The notes under the pieces are model-generated. The model did not search any database. It saw nothing but the letters and a program-made list of their open reading frames with translations, and had not been told where the DNA came from. From NCBI GenBank assembly GCA_028279875.1, contig JANQMU010000055.1, positions 1-62,967 of the forward strand: a DNA stretch of 62,967 nucleotides, in the 5' to 3' direction. Each line of letters begins with the position of its first letter. Positions within the stretch are counted from its first letter, which is position 1. The stretch comes from Rhizobiaceae bacterium. Lineage in GTDB: Bacteria > Pseudomonadota > Alphaproteobacteria > Rhizobiales > Rhizobiaceae. Position numbers and translations under genes: made by a program. This document shows positions 1 to 6,776 of this stretch, in pieces.

Positions 1-1
1 C

Positions 2-739
2 CTCGGAACGCTTGAGGTGAAGACCTTCTTGCCGCGAAGCAATATGGCGAATGGGATGTGGCTGAGTGCAGACGGAAAGGCGCTGCTTGTTGCCGAACAA
101 GGAACCATGACGACGCCAGGTGCCATTAGTCGTATCAACCTTGCCGATCGAACGCGTTCGGTCGTCGTTGATTCTTTTGAGGGAAAACCCTTCAATTCAC
201 CTAACAAGGTCATTCAGTCTTCGAACGGTTGGATCTACTTTTCAGACCCGGATTACGGAGCAAATCAGGGTTTCAAGCCGGAGTCGACACTCCCAATGGC
301 CGTCTACGCGCACAATCCGCGTACCGGTATGACGCACCGTTTAACCACAGAGCTTGCTAGACCGCACGGTCTTGCCTTATCGCCGGACGAGACGGTCTTG
401 TACATCAGTGATACTGATGCGGTTGATGGAAAGCACCCATATAACGCCGCAAAGTCTCATTCCATTCTGTCCGCACCCCTTGATGCGCCTGACAGATTGG
501 GGCGTCTGACGGAGGTTCTATCCGTTCCAGTGGGCATTCCCGATGGCTTCATCGTCACGGCTCCGGACCGTGACCTATGGGTGGGCGCGGGTGATGGTCT
601 GCGGCACTATCGCGCGAACGGCACCCTCAGGGCGCACTATCCGGAAGGGGGAACCGTGTTCAACGTCACCCGGCACGGCAACATAGTCTATTCGACTGCT
701 GACACGGCTATCTGGCAGACTCGAATCGGGCCCGATTGA
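2..739 (+). CDS. SMP-30/gluconolactonase-like protein, 5' truncated
   Basis: The reading frame is open from the first bases of the window, so the true start is probably outside; the first available start is GTG at 17. About 240 residues are visible. The pattern of short beta-propeller blades, with SPDETVLYISDTD and a preceding RPHGLALSP, is that of the SMP-30/gluconolactonase/LRE family of calcium-dependent lactone hydrolases. Substrate cannot be read from the sequence. Base composition is AT-richer than most of the window and matches the following small-gene array, so it may belong to the same acquired segment. Confidence 0.7.
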   Translation, partial: LGTLEVKTFLPRSNMANGMWLSADGKALLVAEQGTMTTPGAISRINLADRTRSVVVDSFEGKPFNSPNKVIQSSNGWIYFSDPDYGANQGFKPESTLPMAVYAHNPRTGMTHRLTTELARPHGLALSPDETVLYISDTDAVDGKHPYNAAKSHSILSAPLDAPDRLGRLTEVLSVPVGIPDGFIVTAPDRDLWVGAGDGLRHYRANGTLRAHYPEGGTVFNVTRHGNIVYSTADTAIWQTRIGPD

Positions 740-746
740 CAAGCGC

Positions 747-881
747 TCAGCTTAGGGCGGGACGGGAAAGACTGACTGCCAGGCAAACAATAAGAAGACG
801 ACCTGCCAGCGCACCAACCGAGACTCCCCGAAGAAAGCCATACCAAACAATCGATTTTGTTGTTAGGTTGATCATCCACAT
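747..881 (-). CDS. possible 44-residue single-TM peptide
   Basis: A short antisense frame of 44 codons begins MWMINLTTKSIVWYGFLRG and continues with a hydrophobic stretch (GALAGRLLIVCLAVSLS) that could form one membrane helix. No good ribosome binding site precedes the ATG, and the frame stays open upstream, so it may be a fragment of a larger decayed membrane protein or chance. It fills the gap between the SMP-30-like gene and the Cys-rich array. Offered only as a candidate. Confidence 0.2.
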   Translation of the reverse strand: MWMINLTTKSIVWYGFLRGVSVGALAGRLLIVCLAVSLSRPALS

Positions 882-970
882 GGAGCGAGCGCCGAGACCA
901 GCTGAGGGCGTCGTCTTTTTCTGTTGACGAAGGGGATTCCACCGACCCGGGCAGAAGACGGGAAAAAGCT

Positions 971-1300
971 ATGAAAGATCTGCTGAGAACATTGTTGCTC
1001 GGTAGCGCTCTGTCCGTGCTGGCAGGCGGGGCAATCGCCAGGCAAGTCGAAGATTTGCACTGTACGCAAACGCAATGTGCCTTTGAGGAAGAGTTGGGGC
1101 CGTTGCAGACCAAGACATTCAACGGATATTGCGACGCCTACAAAACCACCTATGCCAATTATAGTATGACGTGTCATGCCGTGAAGGGCATGACTTGCAT
1201 GCCTGTATCGTGGGTAGCGGACCATTGGCAGTGCATGTGCACAAATTGGAAGACCGAAGACCAGCACACGGCGATCGATGTTTTTTGTCCGGGTCCGTAA
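971..1300 (+). CDS. small secreted 8-cysteine protein, copy 1
   Basis: 109 residues. Residues 1-23 form a Sec-type signal peptide (MKDLLRTLLLGSALSVLAGG then AIA), leaving an 86-residue mature protein with eight cysteines spaced as in the three following genes, which suggests four disulfides in the periplasm or outside the cell. Shared motifs are ELGP-x-QTKTF, GMTC and a C-x-C-TNW block near the end. A purine-rich GACGGGAAAAAGCT site precedes the ATG. I do not recognise the family and assign no function. First of four tandem paralogues. Confidence 0.75.
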   Translation: MKDLLRTLLLGSALSVLAGGAIARQVEDLHCTQTQCAFEEELGPLQTKTFNGYCDAYKTTYANYSMTCHAVKGMTCMPVSWVADHWQCMCTNWKTEDQHTAIDVFCPGP

Positions 1301-1423
1301 CAAGTGGGCGATCTATTTCTAGCCATTGAATCTGTCAACCCGGGTAGATAGATTCAGTAAGAAACATCCGCTTTTATTGTCTGCGATTGTTTAGGTCAGC
1401 AAAACAGAAAGCTGCAGGCAGCT

Positions 1424-1750
1424 ATGAAAGATCTGATGATGACTTTTGTACTCGGCAGCGCCCTGTCCGTTTTGGCTGGCGGTGCAATCGCCGACGTGGA
1501 TTTGCACTGCAGTCAATCGAAATGTGTCTATAACGAAGAGTTGGGTCCGTCACAGACCAAGACATATAATGCATATTGCAGCGGCTATCAAAACGATCCT
1601 TCCAATTCGACTTTGTATTGTCATCCCGTGGAGGGTATGACTTGTACCTTTATTGGGTTCTATCAAACGCATTGGACTTGCACGTGTACGAATTGGAAGA
1701 CCAAAGAACAACACGCAACGATCGATCTTTATTGTCCGGGCTCGAAATAA
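1424..1750 (+). CDS. small secreted 8-cysteine protein, copy 2
   Basis: 108 residues, closest to copy 1: almost the same signal peptide (MKDLMMTFVLGSALSVLAGG), then DVDLHC-x4-C, ELGPSQTKTY, GMTC, CTCTNWKTKEQHATIDLYC. All eight cysteines are kept. It starts 123 bases after copy 1, so each copy could have its own promoter. Function unknown. High divergence between copies with strict cysteine spacing suggests an old duplication under structural constraint. Confidence 0.75.
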   Translation: MKDLMMTFVLGSALSVLAGGAIADVDLHCSQSKCVYNEELGPSQTKTYNAYCSGYQNDPSNSTLYCHPVEGMTCTFIGFYQTHWTCTCTNWKTKEQHATIDLYCPGSK

Positions 1751-1830
1751 GTGAATGTGGAAACGGGCAGAAGCATCGGGAGTCGTTTCTGACCGTTGAA
1801 CCCGTCGGCACGCACCGAAGACAAGAGGCA

Positions 1831-2160
1831 ATGGTGAAAGCTCTTGTCAGGACATTCGTTCTCTGCGGCACACTGTCTGTCTTGGCAGGCCCGGCGGCGG
1901 CCAAGAGCGTGGAGATCTTGAACTGCCAAACGGGGGAATGCAAGTTCAGCGAACAGTTGGGGCCGTCGCAGACCAAGACATTTAAGGGGTACTGTGCCGG
2001 AGAAGACACGAAAGAATTCAAGATGGCTTGTCATGCCGTGAAGGGTACGACATGCCTACCACCCGCGGAGAACTTTCCTTACTACTGGAGCTGCTCGTGC
2101 ACGAACTGGGTCGCGACAGATAGAAAAACCGTGTCGATTGATCTTATTTGCGGCGATTGA
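1831..2160 (+). CDS. small secreted 8-cysteine protein, copy 3
   Basis: 109 residues. The same frame is open upstream to about 1576, but the ATG at 1831 is chosen because an AGAGG site precedes it and a signal peptide follows (MVKALVRTFVLCGTLSVLAG). The mature part keeps all eight cysteines and the ELGPSQTKTF, VKGTTC and CSCTNW blocks of the other copies. It ends IDLICGD. An IS110-type transposase fragment lies immediately downstream on the other strand and its frame runs into the last codons of this gene. Function unknown. Confidence 0.75.
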   Translation: MVKALVRTFVLCGTLSVLAGPAAAKSVEILNCQTGECKFSEQLGPSQTKTFKGYCAGEDTKEFKMACHAVKGTTCLPPAENFPYYWSCSCTNWVATDRKTVSIDLICGD

Positions 2161-2260
2161 TCCAGGCTGTGGTGATGGCATGGACACCCCCATCGTCGGC
2201 GTAATGAACCTGAAAATAGCTCTTGGCTATATCCAAACCAACTGTTGTAATCCCAGACAT
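2144..2260 (-). mobile_element. IS110-family transposase 5' fragment
   Basis: On the minus strand from the ATG at 2260 the frame reads MSGITTVGLDIAKSYFQVH and about 19 more residues to a stop at 2144. The VG-x-D-x-(A/S)-K-x-x-F-x-VH opening is the N-terminus of IS110-family DEDD transposases, whose first catalytic Asp lies in this block. Only the first 35 or so codons survive; the rest is absent. The AT-rich leader at 2261-2342 is probably the old left end of the element. It marks a past insertion and deletion inside the Cys-rich array. Confidence 0.7.
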
Positions 2261-2432
2261 GGACGTCTCCTCTCACTGGATCCCATTGACAACACAGTAT
2301 GGCCCATAACGAGGCCGATGGAGGCATCCATTCCATCACCACAGCTAAAAGCGAGTGCGGAATCGGACATCAATGTCGGGCCTTATAGCCAACGCGGTTG
2401 GTGAACCCGGTAACAGATAAGGGGAGAAAGCC

Positions 2433-2774
2433 ATGAAAATTTTCGTCAGAACACTGTTGCTCTGTAGCACTCTGTCCGTGCTGGCAGGCGGGGCAACCGC
2501 CAAGCAATCCGAAAACCTGTACTGCGGTACAACCAAATGCTCCTTTCCCGAGGAGCTTGGGGAGTTGCAATCCAAGGAGTTTCGAGGACGTTGTACAGGC
2601 GCAACAATGACCCAGACCAATTCGAGTCAGAAGTGTTATCCCGAGTCGGGGTTGACATGCACGGTTACAGCTTGGGGGTACGTAGGGACCCCTTATTGGA
2701 CCTGCAGTTGTACGAATTGGACGAACCACGACAAAGACGCCACAGTCAGTCTTCATTGTCCTGCCTCGGAATAG
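2433..2774 (+). CDS. small secreted 8-cysteine protein, copy 4
   Basis: 113 residues with signal peptide MKIFVRTLLLCSTLSVLAGG, a strong GGGGAGAAAGCC site before the ATG, and eight cysteines. It is the most divergent copy: the block after the fifth cysteine is longer (TVTAWGYVGTPYW) and the QTKTF motif is QSKEF. The CSCTNW block is intact. It is separated from copy 3 by the IS110 remnant. Function unknown. Confidence 0.75.
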   Translation: MKIFVRTLLLCSTLSVLAGGATAKQSENLYCGTTKCSFPEELGELQSKEFRGRCTGATMTQTNSSQKCYPESGLTCTVTAWGYVGTPYWTCSCTNWTNHDKDATVSLHCPASE

Positions 2775-2790
2775 CGCCGCGGGCAAGATC

Positions 2791-2883
2791 ATCGAATTCC
2801 CCTCGGACCACTATTGAAGTTGTACGTGCATGAATTGGAGTGCGACGAAGAAACAAGACGCACCGAAACTGGCCGCGTCCTGA
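2791..2883 (+). pseudogene. decayed fifth copy of the 8-cysteine protein (3' part)
   Basis: Read in the frame of 2791, the sequence gives EFPSDHY, a TGA stop at 2815-2817, then SCTCMNWSATKKQDA before a second stop at 2881. This aligns with the ends of the intact copies (for example ENFPYYWSCSCTNW in copy 3). The TGA stands exactly where the others have TGG for Trp, so one base change explains the stop. No signal peptide or upstream cysteines remain. Confidence 0.65.
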
Positions 2884-3133
2884 CGGATTGCGCCCATTTT
2901 GCCGACTCCCGGAGCGCTTGATATTGGATAAAATAGGCACAACCAATCCAATCGTTAATTCCCGAACGGGCTCTGAGGGCAGGAACGTCCACGCCGTGAG
3001 CTGGCGGCAATGGCCGAAGTTCGGTCGCCGGGCGGAAGCTTTGTCACAGTCGCCGCGTGTCTGTGTGCTCCATGTGCGCCAAGAACTCGCACAGGCTTGC
3101 ATGGCTACGACGGCACGCGTATGGACTGCGGCC

Positions 3134-4144
3134 ATGAATGGAAACTCCCCGACCTATGTCCCGGTCGACCGCCGTTTCGCCGTCGCGCCGATGATGGACT
3201 GGACGGATCGGCCTTGCCGGTTTTTGCACCGGCTGCTGACGCGCCATGCGCTGCTCTATACGGAGATGGTGGTGGCCGATGCGGTCATTCATGGCGATCG
3301 GCAGCGGTTGATCGGCTTCGATCCGGCGGAGCATCCGGTTGCGCTGCAGCTTGGCGGCTGCGATCCGGACAAGCTGGCCGAAGCCGCGCGCATTGGCGCC
3401 GATATGGGCTATGACGAGATCAATCTGAATGTCGGCTGTCCGTCCGACCGGGTGAAATCGGGGCGGTTCGGGGCCTGCCTGATGCGTGAGCCGGATCTGG
3501 TCGGCGATTGCGTCCGTGCAATGAAATCGGCCGTTTCCATTCCGGTGACGGTCAAATGCCGGCTCGGCGTTGACGACCAGAACACCGAAACGGCGCTCGA
3601 TGCCATGGCCGACCGGGTGTTCGATGCCGGATCGGAGGCGCTGTGGGTGCATGCCCGAAAGGCCTGGCTGCAGGGTCTGAGCCCGAAGGAAAATCGCGAT
3701 ATTCCGCCGCTCGACTATGAACGCGTGTTCCGGCTCAAGGATCGATTGCCCAATCAATTCATAGGGATCAATGGTGGCATTGAGGATTTGAATCAGGCGC
3801 TGGCGCTGTCGCAGCACACCGATGGCGTGATGCTCGGCCGCGCCGCCTATCACAACACCGCGCTGCTGGCCGATGTCGATCGGCTGTTCTATGGCGATCC
3901 GCCGAATCCGGTGGACTGGGGGCGGGTGTGCGCGGCGATGATGGCCTATGCGGACCGGCATATTGCGTCAGGCGGGCGGCTGGTCCATGTCACACGGCAC
4001 ATGGTCGGGCTGTTTCATGGGCTCCCCGGCGCCCGGCGTTACCGGCAAATCCTGTCGGACGCCGCGACCCGCCCGGGCGCCGGTCCGGACCTGATTGCCG
4101 AAGCGTTCGATGCCGTGGGTTTCGGCGAGCCTCTGGTCGCCTGA
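3134..4144 (+). CDS. dusA: tRNA-dihydrouridine synthase A
   Basis: Flavoenzyme that reduces uridine to dihydrouridine in the tRNA D-loop. From the ATG at 3134 it has 336 residues, the usual DusA length; an in-frame ATG at 3101 is possible. Seen: VAPMMDWTDRPCRF (FMN-site opening), NVGCPSDRVKSGRFGACLM with the proton-donor Cys, VKCRLGVDD, VHARKAWLQGLSPKENR, INGGI and DGVMLGRAAY. The frame is open back to 2840 but that part reads as low-complexity island sequence. First clearly chromosomal gene after the AT-richer segment; a hairpin terminator follows. Confidence 0.95.
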   Translation: MNGNSPTYVPVDRRFAVAPMMDWTDRPCRFLHRLLTRHALLYTEMVVADAVIHGDRQRLIGFDPAEHPVALQLGGCDPDKLAEAARIGADMGYDEINLNVGCPSDRVKSGRFGACLMREPDLVGDCVRAMKSAVSIPVTVKCRLGVDDQNTETALDAMADRVFDAGSEALWVHARKAWLQGLSPKENRDIPPLDYERVFRLKDRLPNQFIGINGGIEDLNQALALSQHTDGVMLGRAAYHNTALLADVDRLFYGDPPNPVDWGRVCAAMMAYADRHIASGGRLVHVTRHMVGLFHGLPGARRYRQILSDAATRPGAGPDLIAEAFDAVGFGEPLVA

Positions 4145-4204
4145 TCAGCTTGTTTCGAGGAAAATTGCAGCTTCGCGATGCGATTTGGCGGCCGCAACGA
4201 CAAA

Positions 4205-4229
4205 GGGCGAAACCGTCGAGGTTTCGCCC
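4205..4229. terminator. bidirectional hairpin between dusA and porin
   Basis: A perfect 10-bp stem (GGGCGAAACC / GGTTTCGCCC) with a 5-base loop lies between two convergent genes, preceded by CAAA and followed by CTTCC. Its position fits a shared intrinsic terminator, though the T-tract is short on both sides. Confidence 0.6.
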
Positions 4230-4262
4230 CTTCCAATTCGAATGGGCGTTGGCGCCGTGCCG

Positions 4263-5456
4263 CTATCGCACGACCGCCGGACTGGCCTGCCGCGTGCGCG
4301 GCCGTTCCGGAAGGTCGATTTCGTCGCCCGGCGCACCGGCGGTTGCAAAGGAAAAGGCCTTGCTCAAAAGCACGCCGACCGTGTGCGATTTGGATCCTGC
4401 CTCATCGACAAAGGCGTAGCCGACCGTCAGATCGACGTCGTTGGCGAAAACATAGCCGCCGGACAACTGCAGGAGACTGGTGGTCTCAGATCCACCCGCC
4501 GCAAGGTCGGTCTGCCGGATCGAGCCGGCGACTTCGCCGTGCCAGGATTCGCGCTCGAACGAAAGCCCGGCGGTATAGTATGTTTGGTCATCATGCGTGC
4601 CTTCGACATCGTTGAAGAAGGCGATTTCCCCGTTCACACCGACGGCCCAGCCATTGTCCAGTTCGGTGCCGTAAAGAAGTCCGGCGACATATCCGGTCGC
4701 GTCGATGCCGGAATTTTCCGACAAATAGGCAAAGCCCAGATTGTAGCTCAGCCCCGGGACCGCAGCGATCTCCGCACCGTCCAGCGTCACGGTGAAATTG
4801 TCGAGCTTGCCGGTGTTTGCCGCACCGCCGTCCGAAGTACGGACACGGCCGCGATTGGTGAAGGCCGATTCGGACAGGACCGTGGTGTCGACAAAAAAGA
4901 CGTTGGCGGCCAGCGTGTGGGTGCCGCTATCGCCGGCATTGATCGGATAGGCGACACCGAAACCCATCATCTCGCTGATTTCATAGTCCTCGTTGAGGTC
5001 CGTCGCGAAGAGCCCGGGCGTTTCGTCCCAGGCCTTGCCGAAGGTCGGGGCAAACTTACCGGCGACGATCGTGCCGCCCAGCAGGTCGGCCTGCGCGTTG
5101 AGGGTGTCGACATAAAGGCCGATGTCCCTGAAATAATTGTCACTGTCCTGCTCCAGCACCTGCTCGAGCGTCAGGCCGAGATTGGCGCCGAAAATCGGCG
5201 TCAGACCGATAATGGCCGCCAGTTCGACGGTCGGATAGAGACTGTTGAACTCGGCAGCGGGGTCTGTCGCGCTGAATGTGTTGTCGTTTTCCAGTTCGAG
5301 CAGCAGTTCGCCCTCTATATAGGGCGTGAATTCCTGCGCCTGCGTTCCTGTGGCCATCATCAGGGCCGCCAGTGCCGTCACCGACAACAGGGCGGACATC
5401 CTGCGGAATGACCGCCGATTTGCAGATCGCGGACCGCTCAGATTCTGTTCAAGCAT
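4263..5456 (-). CDS. outer-membrane porin-like beta-barrel protein
   Basis: 397 residues. The ATG at 5456 is chosen because TGGAGA lies 6 bases upstream; the frame continues above it without a better site. Signal peptide through about residue 45 ends ATGTQAQ. The remainder is amphipathic strand-like sequence with GYVFANDVDLTVGYAF and GLSYNLGFAYL, as in alphaproteobacterial porins. It is a single gene facing left, with a 17-bp palindrome 53 bases upstream and an Irr-box-like site further up, suggesting metal-dependent expression. Substrate not readable. A C-terminal aromatic, common in porins, is not obvious: the chain ends QASPAVVR. Confidence 0.7.
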   Translation of the reverse strand: MLEQNLSGPRSANRRSFRRMSALLSVTALAALMMATGTQAQEFTPYIEGELLLELENDNTFSATDPAAEFNSLYPTVELAAIIGLTPIFGANLGLTLEQVLEQDSDNYFRDIGLYVDTLNAQADLLGGTIVAGKFAPTFGKAWDETPGLFATDLNEDYEISEMMGFGVAYPINAGDSGTHTLAANVFFVDTTVLSESAFTNRGRVRTSDGGAANTGKLDNFTVTLDGAEIAAVPGLSYNLGFAYLSENSGIDATGYVAGLLYGTELDNGWAVGVNGEIAFFNDVEGTHDDQTYYTAGLSFERESWHGEVAGSIRQTDLAAGGSETTSLLQLSGGYVFANDVDLTVGYAFVDEAGSKSHTVGVLLSKAFSFATAGAPGDEIDLPERPRTRQASPAVVR

Positions 5457-5507
5457 GCATGTCTCCATTGGGCAAAATACAACCGTCGCGTAAAAAGGCT
5501 GGTAAAT

Positions 5508-5524
5508 TTGAGTATGATACTCAA
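5508..5524. promoter_or_regulatory. 17-bp palindrome upstream of porin, IRO-like
   Basis: TTGAGTAT-G-ATACTCAA is a perfect inverted repeat starting 52 bases upstream of the porin ATG, where a promoter operator would lie. It fits the loose TGA-N9-TCA pattern given for the rhizobial iron-responsive operator bound by RirA. The symmetry is seen directly; the regulator is inference. Confidence 0.45.
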
Positions 5525-5631
5525 GATTTGTGACGGACTTCGCCGGTTCCCACCCCGAAATCGTCCAACATATATCGGGGCCGCCGGACCGTGTCAAAAC
5601 AAAAGCGGAAAAGATGCATTAAATTCAGCTA

Positions 5632-5648
5632 TTTAGAACAATCCTAAA
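5632..5648. promoter_or_regulatory. Irr-box (ICE)-like site in porin/DUF6969 intergenic region
   Basis: TTTAGAA-CAA-TCCTAAA matches 13 of 14 fixed positions of the iron control element as I recall it, TTTAGAA-N3-TTCTAAA. It lies in the 392-base divergent gap, 176 bases above the porin start and about 200 above the DUF6969 start, so it could serve either. Apart from this site and the palindrome at 5508 I see nothing else in the gap. Confidence 0.5.
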
Positions 5649-5848
5649 CTGGCTATCGATTCGGAGTTGAGGGGAGGCCGGTTCCGCGCGTGGGCCGCGA
5701 TGCGGGAGGAAAACACTTCTCCATATGGTTGAGCCGAAACAGCTGCTTGCCGGTCCAACAAGTTTATGTGACCTGCCGGTCGCTTGAAATTGACCGGTGA
5801 TCCGGGCGAAAAAGCGGAGCGGATCATCATGACGGATACGGTTTGCCG

Positions 5849-6589
5849 ATGGACAATACGCAACTGAAATATGATCTGGCCGCGAAGCTGTCGACCTTGC
5901 CGGCCGACGATCTTGACCGGCTTGCCCGGGCGGGGGAGGCGGTGACGGAGAATCTGCGGCTTTTGAAGAAATCCGGACACAACCCCGTCGGGCAGTGCCT
6001 TGCCCATCAGGGCACCTTTTACGAGGAGGAGCACTATCCGCAGGGCGATGTCTATGACGGCGAGTCCCACGCCCAGTATTATTATCATGCGCATCGCCCG
6101 GAAAGCGGCGAACACGGGCACTTCCATACATTCCTGCGCTCGGCCGGCATGAAGCGGTCGGTGCGGCCGGTTCCCTATTCGGGCGACGGCACGCGGCCGA
6201 CCGGCAAGGATGCGCTATCCCATATCGTCGCGATCTCGATGGATGCGCCCGGCATGCCGATCGGCCTGTTCACAACCAATCGCTGGGTCACCGGCGAGAC
6301 ATTCTACGCTGCCGGGGATGTCGTTGGCATGGTCGACCGATTCAATGTCGAGCAGAGCTATCCGTGCCTGGCGACCAACCGGGTCATCTCCGGCCTCATT
6401 CACCTGTTCAAGCCGCAAATCATCGCCCTTCTCGAACTGCGGGATCAGACGCTCGCCAACTGGAAGGCGCTGCATCCCGACCGCGATATCTATGAAGACC
6501 GGGAGCTGGAAATCACCTCGATCGTCGATATCAACGTCGAACGGCAGATTGCCGAAATCAGGAAGGCGCGCCGCCGGACGGCGAAATAG
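5849..6589 (+). CDS. DUF6969-type protein with His-rich motif
   Basis: 246 residues from the ATG at 5849 (TTG at 5843 also in frame). No signal peptide or membrane segment, so probably cytoplasmic. The centre holds SHAQYYYHAHRPESGEHGHFHTF, with paired H-x-H units that look like a metal site, then conserved NRWVTGETFY and FNVEQSYPCLATNRVISGL. I recognise it as the uncharacterised DUF6969 type and give no function. No good ribosome binding site precedes the start; an out-of-frame ATG at 5829 with GGAGCGG upstream opens a 12-codon peptide overlapping it. Lies between two Irr-box-like sites. Confidence 0.7.
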   Translation: MDNTQLKYDLAAKLSTLPADDLDRLARAGEAVTENLRLLKKSGHNPVGQCLAHQGTFYEEEHYPQGDVYDGESHAQYYYHAHRPESGEHGHFHTFLRSAGMKRSVRPVPYSGDGTRPTGKDALSHIVAISMDAPGMPIGLFTTNRWVTGETFYAAGDVVGMVDRFNVEQSYPCLATNRVISGLIHLFKPQIIALLELRDQTLANWKALHPDRDIYEDRELEITSIVDINVERQIAEIRKARRRTAK

Positions 6590-6736
6590 CCTGACCGTCG
6601 CACGGTGAAGCGTGTTCCGATCCGGAACGAAGCCCTTGCGGCGCGTCCGATCAACTCCTCCTCGCCAAAAGGTGACTGCACAGTCAACAAAATGTGAGGC
6701 CGGGCGGGCCCGGATCAGCCTAGTGTTGGAACGTGT

Positions 6737-6753
6737 TTTAGATCGTTTCTAAG
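6737..6753. promoter_or_regulatory. Irr-box (ICE)-like site upstream of P460 gene
   Basis: TTTAGAT-CGT-TTCTAAG matches 12 of 14 fixed positions of the TTTAGAA-N3-TTCTAAA element. It ends 23 bases before the ATG of a heme-protein gene, so it would overlap the core promoter or transcription start. In the known regulon logic such a position means repression by Irr when iron is short. Confidence 0.5.
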
Positions 6754-6776
6754 ACGACGCCTGGGAGGAGGATATT

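Noticed and set aside
2840..3133. Longer N-terminus for dusA
   Set aside because: The frame is open but the added 98 residues lack family similarity, overlap the decayed Cys-rich copy region and have no start signal.
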